Both the position numbers and the translations under genes were made by a program. Below are positions 24,743-30,253 of a stretch of 32,387 nucleotides of DNA, piece by piece. Positions within the stretch are counted from its first letter, which is position 1, and each line of letters opens with the position of its first letter. Below the pieces are notes generated by a model, which saw only the letters and a list, made by a program, of their open reading frames with translations, had not been told where the DNA came from and did no database searches. Source of the DNA: JBBTSQ01 sp038078755 (GTDB lineage: Bacteria > Patescibacteriota > Minisyncoccia > Phycocordibacterales > JBAYGS01); NCBI GenBank assembly GCA_038078755.1, contig JBBTSQ010000016.1:1-32387 (forward strand), read 5' to 3'.

Positions 24743-25636
24743 ATGTTTGTCGTCACTTATCGAAAATTCTTTTACGGTCTGTCAGCGCTCTTGATGATCG
24801 GCTCAATCGTCGCCCTCTCGGTGTGGGGCCTAAAGTTTGGTATTGATTTTAAAGGCGGAGCCATTCTTGAAGTGGCGTATACCGATGTTCGTCCGGAGAC
24901 TGCACAGGTCAAAGAAGCGCTCGCGCCACTTTCACTTGGCGAGTATTCTGTTCGCACGACTGGTGAAAAAGGCTTTATCATCCGCACCAAGACCATTACG
25001 CCTGCCGAAAAGACCGCTATTGTTGAGGCGCTTTCAAAAGGTGGGGTAGCGGTGACCGAAAGTCGGTTTGACTCTATTGGTCCGCTTTTGGGTGCTGAAG
25101 CTGCCAAGAAAGCAATGACCTCGATTGCTCTCGTGATTCTCTGTATCGTGCTCTATATCACCTTCGCGTTTCGAGCGGTGTCGGAGCCGGTATCTTCGTG
25201 GAAGTACGGCTTGGTGGCAATCTTTTCGTTGATTCATGATGTACTGGTGCCGGCGGGGGTGTTTGCAGTCCTCGGTCATTTTCAGGGGATTGAAGTTGAC
25301 ACACTGTTTGTGACAGCACTCTTGGTGATCCTCGGCTTCTCGATTCATGACACCATTGTGGTGTTTGACCGCGTCCGAGAAAATCTCCGCTTGAACCGAC
25401 GAGAAGATTTTGCCACGACCGTGGGTACCAGTATCAACCAGACCTTTGCCCGATCGATCAACACCTCGCTTACCGTGCTTATCGCCCTCCTTGTCTTGTA
25501 TTTTGTTGGTGGTGAATCCACTCGACATTTCACTCTCGCGCTCTTGGTGGGTATTGTAGCGGGAACATATTCATCAATTTTCCTCGGTTCACCACTTTTG
25601 GTGACCCTCGAGCAGTGGCAGAATAAGACTAAGTGA
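24743..25636 (+). CDS. secF: Protein translocase subunit SecF
   Basis: A 297-residue SecF, partner of SecD. It has a first helix (about 10-30), the motif WGLKFGIDFKGGAILEV, and five C-terminal helices with LGFSIHDTIVVFDRVRENLR. It follows secD by 41 bases. The junction contains the word TATACATTATACTTACTAC that resembles the sequences before adk and 17218. Confidence 0.96.
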   Translation: MFVVTYRKFFYGLSALLMIGSIVALSVWGLKFGIDFKGGAILEVAYTDVRPETAQVKEALAPLSLGEYSVRTTGEKGFIIRTKTITPAEKTAIVEALSKGGVAVTESRFDSIGPLLGAEAAKKAMTSIALVILCIVLYITFAFRAVSEPVSSWKYGLVAIFSLIHDVLVPAGVFAVLGHFQGIEVDTLFVTALLVILGFSIHDTIVVFDRVRENLRLNRREDFATTVGTSINQTFARSINTSLTVLIALLVLYFVGGESTRHFTLALLVGIVAGTYSSIFLGSPLLVTLEQWQNKTK

Positions 25637-25645
25637 TATATTTTT

Positions 25646-25903
25646 ATGTCATCTAGTTTTACAAACAACGGTAAGATAAGTGCTGATGGCGGACAAAATG
25701 GTTCCGGGGGCCAAATCCATTTTGTTCAGGTGGGAAAAGAGTATACAAAAGAAGGAATAACTATAAAAGATGTTAAAAGACCCCACAGGGAATATTGGGG
25801 TTATGTACTAAGGAGTAGTTTGATTTTCTTTAAAAAGTATTTTTTCCAGATACTCGTCGGACTTGTAATTGCTTATTTGGCGTCTAAGTTTGGTTGGAGG
25901 TGA
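25646..25903 (+). CDS. Small hypothetical protein with a C-terminal membrane helix
   Basis: This 85-residue protein has a Gly/Asn/Ser-rich N-terminus (residues 1-25), a charged middle part and one hydrophobic helix at the C-terminus (about 60-80), so it may be tail-anchored. It begins 9 bases after secF and could be translated from the same mRNA. It is more A/T-rich than secD and secF. No family recognised. Confidence 0.55.
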   Translation: MSSSFTNNGKISADGGQNGSGGQIHFVQVGKEYTKEGITIKDVKRPHREYWGYVLRSSLIFFKKYFFQILVGLVIAYLASKFGWR

Positions 25904-25961
25904 TTAACTCTTTATCTTTCCGATTGTGAGTTGTCTATCGTAAGTTGTGAATCCATTTCCC

Positions 25962-25989
25962 TTGCATCTTTTCGACAAATCCATAGAAT
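25962..25989 (+). promoter_or_regulatory. Promoter of pyrH
   Basis: TTGCAT, 16 bases, TAGAAT. The start near 25996 lies downstream of the longer open frame start (25931), which supports ATG 26033 as the real pyrH start. Confidence 0.55.
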
Positions 25990-26032
25990 GAACAGCGGAT
26001 ATAGTTGTTTGTCTTTCAATGGAGATGTGTGT

Positions 26033-26755
26033 ATGCATCACAAATTATACAGTCGGGTGTTGGTCAAGATTCCCGGGCATTCCCTCGGCAACGGTGGATC
26101 ATTCGATGCTAAAAAGATGCTCCATGTGGTGCGCGAGCTCGATGAGATCGGACCCGCCACCGAACTTCTGGTGGTGCCGGGCGGAAACAATATGGTGAGT
26201 GGCGCTATTTTGGCATCAGAGCTCCATATCGCCGAACGAGTGGCGCACAATGTGGGCATGCTCGCGACGATTTCAAATGCGCTTCTACTCAAAGCGATTT
26301 GGAATACGATACGACCCGAACGGGAAGTGGTGGTGATGTCCGCAGTTGAGATCCCAAAGCTTGTCGAACCCTTTTTGCCTGAGATCATTCCTACCCACCT
26401 TTCGCACGGTAGAGTAGTCATCTTGGCCGGAGGGATTGGTCAGGCGGGAGTGACCACCGATTTTTGCGCGGTACTCAATGCCCATAATTTTTCCGCGCAA
26501 ATTCTGATTCGGGCGACAGATGTGGACGGTGTGTACGATCGGGATCCAAAAAATACCTTGGCCGATCCAGCAACACTGCTTGAACACATTACCTACGCTG
26601 ATTTTTTGGCCCGAAAGCTACAGTTTCTTGATGCTGATACCTTGGTATTTGCCCAAACCCGTTCGGTACCTATCCGGGTGTGCAATATCACTAAACATGG
26701 CTTCTTGCGGCGAGCAGTAATGGGGGAAAATGTCGGCACGTTGATCTCCAAATAG
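26033..26755 (+). CDS. pyrH: UMP kinase (amino acid kinase family)
   Basis: The 240-residue length matches PyrH, which makes UDP from UMP and ATP. Visible motifs are VLVKIPGHSLG (residues 9-19), LLVVPGGNN, MSAVEIPKLV, VILAGGIGQAGVTTDFCA and ATDVDGVYDRDPKN. The N-terminal motif is usually KxSGE, and here it reads KIPGH, so Gly is kept but Ser and Glu are replaced. The usual GGGN is PGGN. ATG 26033 has GGAG 8 bases upstream. A related amino acid kinase with another substrate is possible. Confidence 0.82.
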   Translation: MHHKLYSRVLVKIPGHSLGNGGSFDAKKMLHVVRELDEIGPATELLVVPGGNNMVSGAILASELHIAERVAHNVGMLATISNALLLKAIWNTIRPEREVVVMSAVEIPKLVEPFLPEIIPTHLSHGRVVILAGGIGQAGVTTDFCAVLNAHNFSAQILIRATDVDGVYDRDPKNTLADPATLLEHITYADFLARKLQFLDADTLVFAQTRSVPIRVCNITKHGFLRRAVMGENVGTLISK

Positions 26756-26779
26756 TCGCCTGCGACATAGTTTTACTCA

Positions 26780-26810
26780 AACCGCTTCGTTTTCACGGAG
26801 TGGTTTTTTT
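26780..26810 (+). terminator. Terminator after pyrH
   Basis: An 11-bp stem (AACCGCTTCGT / ACGGAGTGGTT, two G-T pairs) with loop TTTC, then a T-run. Confidence 0.85.
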
Positions 26811-26847
26811 ATACAAAATATCCCAAATGGTGCCTCAAATTAGGCCT

Positions 26848-26923
26848 AAAAGTGCTGAACGGCTCACTTCCGCACGGTTTGCNNNNNNNNNNCCCCCACT
26901 TTTGTGGCTCAACCTAGCCACGC
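26848..26923 (+). repeat. Hairpin-plus-GTGGCTC dispersed element, copy 4, with an N gap
   Basis: The left arm (GTGCTGAACGGCTCACT...) matches the copy at 11761. The right arm is replaced by ten N (26883-26892) and a C-run. The tail TTTTGTGGCTCAACC is present. By comparison the gap should hold the complementary hairpin arm. The rest of 26924-27158 has short AT-rich words (TCATGAATCATAATTCATAAATC at about 27018) and no gene. Confidence 0.7.
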
Positions 26924-27158
26924 CACGCCAAAAAGTGTTAAAAGTGCCTCAACAGAGCCTTTTTAGACGATTGACCTAAAAACGCTACCTGGTACCGTTT
27001 TTTCTTCTTCTATCCATACATCATGAATCATAATTCATAAATCTTGAATCTTAATTCTTGCCTGCCCTTCCGTAGTTTTAACGAAGGAGGGAATCTGGCT
27101 TCTACACCCCGTCCGCTTCCAAAAAATCTTGTTTTGCGGTATATTTAAGATTCATTAT

Positions 27159-28733
27159 ATGAACACCCTTTCACCTGATTTCCAGAAGCTCCTTTCTGAT
27201 TGCGCTGATACCTACACTAAAAATGCTCTCAAGGAAGCTCCGACCGGGACCACCATCTCGATCCACGCCCTGACCGCGCGAGCCGCGACCGTCTATGAGA
27301 AGGTCCGCTACTTGGTCGACTACAAAGACGAGCATGTCATCCGTCGAAGCGCTATTGAGCGAATTCTCAAGCGCATTTTGTTTATCGAAAACAAACAGGA
27401 AGCGGGGAAAGCGTTGCTTCACGAATTGGTCTCCGGTCGCTATTTGCCCAATGATACTATTCCGGAAAGTGAAGCGGTTGCCATTCAGGCGATCATTGAT
27501 GTCTTTCGTCCGTGCTTGTCGACCATCAAAGCCTCGCTCCGGCTGACCCACACCGAGCAGGTGATTTTCACCGTGCTGGCGAGTGAAGTCGAGGCGCATC
27601 TTTTTCCCGATGCTATTGATGAGTATTTATCAAACGCTTTTTTCGCGTATCTCAAACCACGAATACAGTATGACGGCGACTTGTCTCCTGAAGCCTTTGA
27701 CACCCAATTATTTATCGCCTGTCGAAAGGGGTTGCTCAAAAGCGATGACGGCGATCTGCGCTACCAGCTCTTTTGCCGGATGCTCGGTATTGCGCCACGA
27801 CAATTTAATGCCGAAGCACTGACCTTCGCTCGTCCACGCTATGCCGAAGTGGTGGCAAGGATCGACGACGCGCTGTCAGAGCCAATCGGCGCATCGCTCT
27901 TGGGTCGGATCAAAAATCACGCTATCTATTTTTATTTTATTCGAGAAATTATTATCCGACACAAGACGGGAGCGGGGGAGATTGTGTCCGACACTGCCCG
28001 ATTGGACGAAGCCGTCCGCACGGCGCTCACCGAAAAATATGAGATTGAGAATACCAAGCTCAAGCGTAGCGGTACTCGCGCTATTTTGTACATTTTGGCC
28101 ACCAAAGTGCTTTTGGCCCTGCCGTTTGAGGCGCTGTATGAGTGGTATATCATAAAAAGTGTGCATTATACGCCACTTGCTATCAACCTGCTCTTTCACC
28201 CGTCATTACTTTTTTTGCTGACACGAAATATCAAACCGCTTGGTGACGACAATACCGCTCGGGTGATTGCCGGTATCCACGAAGTGATTTCTGGCGACGC
28301 TTCAAAGCCAATTGTCATCCGCGCCAAAGAGAGCGGGACACTCCAATTTTTGTTCAGCGCGCTCTATATCGCGTTGTTCGCACTATCATTTGGCCTCCTG
28401 ATCTGGTTGCTTACCGCCCTTTCATTTAATCCGGTCAGTATTATCTTTTTTGTGTTGTTTGTGGCGTTGGTGTCGTATTTTGGCCTGCGCATCAGACACA
28501 ATGCCGAAAGGTGGCGCGTGTATGTGAACAACGATAAAGTGTGGCCACTCTTCTGGAACTCGCTCACGCTCCCGGTGGTTCGACTTGGCATGTGGCTCAC
28601 CCGCACCTTCTCGGCGATCAATGTCTTTGTGTTTGTGATGGATTTTCTGGTGGAATCTTCGTTTAAAATAATTTTGAAAGTGTTCGATTCATTCTTGACG
28701 TTTTTGAAGGATAAGAAGGAGGAGACGTACTAG
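27159..28733 (+). CDS. Large polytopic membrane protein of unknown function
   Basis: This 524-residue protein is not recognised. The first 300 residues are helical and soluble, with charged blocks. Then come hydrophobic segments at about 315-335, 345-360, 410-440 and 440-465, and more weakly near 485-510. It ends in a Lys/Glu tail (KDKKEETY). An open frame begins at 27129, but ATG 27159 starts the helical domain. It stands alone and is followed by a strong hairpin. Its C-terminal membrane domain resembles no transporter motif I know. Confidence 0.75.
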   Translation: MNTLSPDFQKLLSDCADTYTKNALKEAPTGTTISIHALTARAATVYEKVRYLVDYKDEHVIRRSAIERILKRILFIENKQEAGKALLHELVSGRYLPNDTIPESEAVAIQAIIDVFRPCLSTIKASLRLTHTEQVIFTVLASEVEAHLFPDAIDEYLSNAFFAYLKPRIQYDGDLSPEAFDTQLFIACRKGLLKSDDGDLRYQLFCRMLGIAPRQFNAEALTFARPRYAEVVARIDDALSEPIGASLLGRIKNHAIYFYFIREIIIRHKTGAGEIVSDTARLDEAVRTALTEKYEIENTKLKRSGTRAILYILATKVLLALPFEALYEWYIIKSVHYTPLAINLLFHPSLLFLLTRNIKPLGDDNTARVIAGIHEVISGDASKPIVIRAKESGTLQFLFSALYIALFALSFGLLIWLLTALSFNPVSIIFFVLFVALVSYFGLRIRHNAERWRVYVNNDKVWPLFWNSLTLPVVRLGMWLTRTFSAINVFVFVMDFLVESSFKIILKVFDSFLTFLKDKKEETY

Positions 28734-28769
28734 AGAGGAAGTATAACGTATCAAGTATAAAGTATGGAA

Positions 28770-28809
28770 AATCCCCCCGAAAATTGCGGAGCAATTTTCG
28801 GGGGGGATT
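28770..28809. terminator. Terminator hairpin after the 524-residue gene
   Basis: A stem of about 17 bp (AATCCCCCCGAAAATTGC and its complement, one G bulged, loop GGA). It separates the last ordinary gene from the hairpin array. Confidence 0.85.
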
Positions 28810-28835
28810 GCATTTTATATTGAATATGGTATGGT
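28808..28835 (+). promoter_or_regulatory. Putative promoter of the left hairpin array
   Basis: TTGCAT, 16 bases, TATGGT, with an extended -10 (TGG). Transcription would start near 28842, nine bases before array unit 1. A similar TGGTATGAT lies before unit 18. Confidence 0.4.
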
Positions 28836-28850
28836 AAGAAAAGAGATTTT

Positions 28851-28891
28851 GGAGCGAGGAACAGATTGTGCGCGAATGGAAATCTTGCTCC
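28851..28891 (+). repeat. Array unit 1
   Basis: Stem GGAGC/GCTCC. Left arm GGAACAGAT, core TGTGCGCGA, right arm ATGGAAATC plus TT. A run of six T follows directly. Confidence 0.85.
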
Positions 28892-28898
28892 TTTTTTA

Positions 28899-28943
28899 AG
28901 CCGACGATAGAACCCATGAAAGCGATGTGAATGGTTGTCGGCT
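28899..28943 (+). repeat. Array unit 2
   Basis: Stem AGCCGAC/GTCGGCT. Left arm TAGAACCCA, core TGAAAGCGA, right arm TGTGAATGG plus TT. Confidence 0.88.
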
Positions 28944-28959
28944 GTTCTTTGAAAGATTC

Positions 28960-29004
28960 GGGTAACGATGGGAGCTCTGTTTACGAAGGCAAGTCTTGTT
29001 ACTC
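28960..29004 (+). repeat. Array unit 3
   Basis: Stem GGGTAAC/GTTACTC (one G-T pair). Left arm TGGGAGCTC, core TGTTTACGA, right arm AGGCAAGTC plus TT. The stem and first arm resemble unit 11. Confidence 0.88.
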
Positions 29005-29089
29005 AAGTGGCCCCCNNNNNNNNNNTCGCAACGGCGTCGAGCGGCGGGCGCAGCGATAGGCCCCCCCGGGGGGCGGGGGCCCGACTTTG
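29005..29089. other. Assembly gap with low-quality G/C-rich flank inside the array
   Basis: Ten N (29016-29025) followed by about 60 bases of G/C homopolymers unlike anything around them. Probably a false join; the true number of units between 3 and 4 is unknown. Confidence 0.8.
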
Positions 29090-29136
29090 CTTCTTGCGAT
29101 TAGGAAAATGTGTGCGACTCGAATTTTTGCAAGAAG
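29090..29136 (+). repeat. Array unit 4
   Basis: Stem CTTCTTGC/GCAAGAAG. Left arm TTAGGAAAA, core TGTGTGCGA, right arm CTCGAATTT plus TT. Confidence 0.88.
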
Positions 29137-29147
29137 CCCTTTCTGAC

Positions 29148-29190
29148 CGGACGACACTGGTGGTGTATCTGCGATATTCGCTCTCGTCCG
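29148..29190 (+). repeat. Array unit 5
   Basis: Stem CGGAC/GTCCG. Left arm CACTGGTGG, core region TGTATCTGCGA (two bases longer), right arm TATTCGCTC plus TC. The least regular unit. Confidence 0.75.
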
Positions 29191-29205
29191 AGCCAGAGAC
29201 TTTTG

Positions 29206-29251
29206 GTGGTACGACAACCCAAGTGCGCACGATAGTTGAGGTTTGTATCAC
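29206..29251 (+). repeat. Array unit 6
   Basis: Stem GTGGTAC/GTATCAC (one G-T pair). Left arm CAACCCAAG, core TGCGCACGA, right side TAGTTGAGGT plus TT (one base longer). Confidence 0.8.
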
Positions 29252-29253
29252 TA

Positions 29254-29285
29254 GCCCAGCCCCTCGAGAAGACTCGGGGCTGGGC
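29254..29285 (+). terminator. Interposed hairpin between units 6 and 7
   Basis: A 10-bp G/C stem (GCCCAGCCCC / GGGGCTGGGC) with an inner GAG/CTC pair, then AAAATTT. Terminator-like. Confidence 0.75.
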
Positions 29286-29293
29286 AAAATTTG

Positions 29294-29338
29294 AGAAGAC
29301 GAACGACCCGGTGTCTGCGAGTTGCGAGGTTGTCTTCT
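29294..29338 (+). repeat. Array unit 7
   Basis: Stem AGAAGAC/GTCTTCT. Left arm ACGACCCGG, core TGTCTGCGA, right arm GTTGCGAGG plus TT. Confidence 0.9.
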
Positions 29339-29344
29339 TCTCTT

Positions 29345-29397
29345 TGTGTGGCAACGGTTGAGCCAATGTTGTCGATCAGCTCGGTGGTTGCCACACA
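29345..29397 (+). repeat. Array unit 8
   Basis: Longest stem, 11 bp, TGTGTGGCAAC/GTTGCCACACA. GG replaces GA. Left arm TTGAGCCAA, core TGTTGTCGA, right arm TCAGCTCGG plus TG. Confidence 0.88.
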
Positions 29398-29405
29398 CCC
29401 CTTTT

Positions 29406-29451
29406 GGAGACACGATTACAGTGTTGATGCGAGAGCCAAAGTAGTGTCTCC
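29406..29451 (+). repeat. Array unit 9
   Basis: Stem GGAGACAC/GTGTCTCC. Left arm TTACAGTGT, core TGATGCGA (one base shorter), right arm GAGCCAAAG plus TA. Confidence 0.88.
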
Positions 29452-29461
29452 TCTTTTTTGC

Positions 29462-29504
29462 GGATACGATAGTCGTCTTGTGTGCGACACTAAGAATGGT
29501 ATCC
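29462..29504 (+). repeat. Array unit 10
   Basis: Stem GGATAC/GTATCC. Left arm TAGTCGTCT, core TGTGTGCGA, right arm CACTAAGAA plus TG. Confidence 0.9.
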
Positions 29505-29508
29505 AGTA

Positions 29509-29538
29509 GCCCAGCACCTTTTGAAAAAGTTGCTGGGC
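29509..29538 (+). terminator. Interposed hairpin between units 10 and 11
   Basis: Stem GCCCAGCA/TGCTGGGC continuing into CTTTT/AAAAG. It starts with the same GCCCAGC as the hairpin at 29254. Confidence 0.75.
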
Positions 29539-29548
29539 GGGTCCTTTC

Positions 29549-29593
29549 GAGTAACGATGGGAAGCTTGTAAGTGAACAATGTTATTGTTACTC
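29549..29593 (+). repeat. Array unit 11
   Basis: Stem GAGTAAC/GTTACTC. Left arm TGGGAAGCT, core TGTAAGTGA (divergent), right arm ACAATGTTA plus TT. Confidence 0.85.
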
Positions 29594-29594
29594 A

Positions 29595-29614
29595 CCTCGC
29601 TCTCAAAAGCGAGG
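29595..29614 (+). other. Interposed hairpin between units 11 and 12
   Basis: A 7-bp stem CCTCGCT/AGCGAGG with loop CTCAAA. No T-run follows directly. Confidence 0.7.
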
Positions 29615-29621
29615 ACACTTT

Positions 29622-29667
29622 TGGCAACGATGAAAGCAATGTTTTGCGAGTCACCCGGTTGTTGCCA
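29622..29667 (+). repeat. Array unit 12
   Basis: Stem TGGCAAC/GTTGCCA. Left arm TGAAAGCAA, core TGTTTTGCGA (one base longer), right arm GTCACCCGG plus TT. Confidence 0.88.
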
Positions 29668-29674
29668 CTCTCTT

Positions 29675-29719
29675 ACGGAGCGAAGAGCGTCTTGTACGCG
29701 ACAGTAGTTGTTGCTCCGT
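29675..29719 (+). repeat. Array unit 13
   Basis: Stem ACGGAGC/GCTCCGT. Left arm AGAGCGTCT, core TGTACGCGA, right arm CAGTAGTTG plus TT. Confidence 0.9.
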
Positions 29720-29727
29720 GTTCTTTT

Positions 29728-29772
29728 GTGGGACGATTGGTTGTATGTGTTCGACAGTGGTTGTTGTCCCGC
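29728..29772 (+). repeat. Array unit 14
   Basis: Stem GTGGGAC/GTCCCGC (one T-G pair). Left arm TTGGTTGTA, core TGTGTTCGA, right arm CAGTGGTTG plus TT. The right arm is one base different from unit 13. Confidence 0.9.
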
Positions 29773-29779
29773 AGTTCCC

Positions 29780-29827
29780 TAAGAGACGAGCACGATCTTG
29801 TAGGACGATAGTCCTGATTGTCTCTTA
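29780..29827 (+). repeat. Array unit 15
   Basis: Stem TAAGAGAC/GTCTCTTA. Left arm GCACGATCT, core TGTAGGACGA (one base longer), right arm TAGTCCTGA plus TT. Confidence 0.88.
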
Positions 29828-29829
29828 TC

Positions 29830-29862
29830 CACCCCTCTCCCTTTTTGGGAGAGGGGTGTTTT
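29830..29862 (+). terminator. Strong terminator ending the left array
   Basis: A 12-bp perfect stem (CACCCCTCTCCC / GGGAGAGGGGTG) with a T5 loop, then TTTT. It lies 2 bases after unit 15. Confidence 0.9.
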
Positions 29863-29875
29863 CATGCTTCGACTC

Positions 29876-29941
29876 CACGGCGCTATCTTTGATGACCCCG
29901 TCATCAAAGATAGCGCCGTGCGGTGGCTCAACCTAGCCACG
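29876..29941 (+). repeat. Hairpin-plus-GTGGCTC dispersed element, copy 5
   Basis: A 20-bp perfect stem (CACGGCGCTATCTTTGATGA and complement, loop CCCCG), then GGTGGCTCAACCTAGCCACG, the same tail as at 26913. Bases 29942-30030 hold only AT-rich words such as TTGTGAATTGTAAGTTGT. Confidence 0.75.
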
Positions 29942-30030
29942 AAATTGGTCTGAGTGATTGATGACTACTCCATTAATGGTATCTTTTTCTGATTGTCAGT
30001 TGTGAATTGTAAGTTGTTTGTTGTCAGACA

Positions 30031-30058
30031 TTGACAAAAAACCAAATATATGTATACT
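30031..30058 (+). promoter_or_regulatory. Promoter of the IS110-like recombinase gene
   Basis: A perfect -35 TTGACA, 16 bases, TATACT. It is one of the best promoters in the window. The start near 30065 gives a leader of about 190 bases that contains array unit 16 and two more hairpins. Confidence 0.7.
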
Positions 30059-30090
30059 TGGCTGTACGAATACGGCTCGCGCTTTGTTCT

Positions 30091-30142
30091 GGAAAGGGAC
30101 GATGATGCTGGTGTTTTTCGAAGTAATACATTATCCCTTTCC
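30091..30142 (+). repeat. Array unit 16, in the recombinase 5' leader
   Basis: Stem GGAAAGGGA/TCCCTTTCC with a C-A mismatch at the loop side. Left arm TGATGCTGG, core TGTTTTTCGA (one base longer), right arm AGTAATACA plus TT. It is the only unit between promoter and gene. Confidence 0.85.
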
Positions 30143-30157
30143 GCTCTTTTACACTTT

Positions 30158-30182
30158 GCTTCGCCGACAGATGTCGGGGAGC
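30158..30182 (+). other. Leader hairpin 2 of the recombinase mRNA
   Basis: GCTTC and CCGAC pair with GTCGG and GGAGC around an AGAT loop, with one bulged G. It does not follow the unit format. Confidence 0.6.
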
Positions 30183-30198
30183 GAAATCAACAAAAACA

Positions 30199-30233
30199 GT
30201 TGGCTTGTCTGCCGAATTGGTAGGCGAGTCGAC
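30199..30233 (+). other. Leader hairpin 3 of the recombinase mRNA
   Basis: A 12-bp stem with several G-T pairs (GGCTTGTCTGCC / GGTAGGCGAGTC, loop GAATT). The many G-T pairs suggest an RNA structure rather than a DNA palindrome. It ends 20 bases before the start codon. Confidence 0.6.
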
Positions 30234-30253
30234 ACAACCGAAAGGTAAACCAA

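Larger units (their letters stand above)
28851..29827 (+). repeat. Left hairpin array: fifteen visible units of a new repeat family
   Basis: Fifteen hairpins in one orientation, about 41-53 bases each, separated by 6-16-base pyrimidine-rich spacers (CTTTT type) or by simple hairpins. Stems differ in sequence from unit to unit. The loop format is constant: GA, 9 variable, TGNNTGCGA-like core, 9 variable, T plus one base. The array is interrupted by an assembly gap at 29016-29025, so units may be missing. No credible protein is encoded. It ends at the strong terminator at 29830. Confidence 0.93.

Noticed and set aside
29291..29509. 72-codon frame in the left array (and similar ones at 29572 and 29718)
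   Set aside because: They are low in protein-like character and span several hairpin units and spacers.
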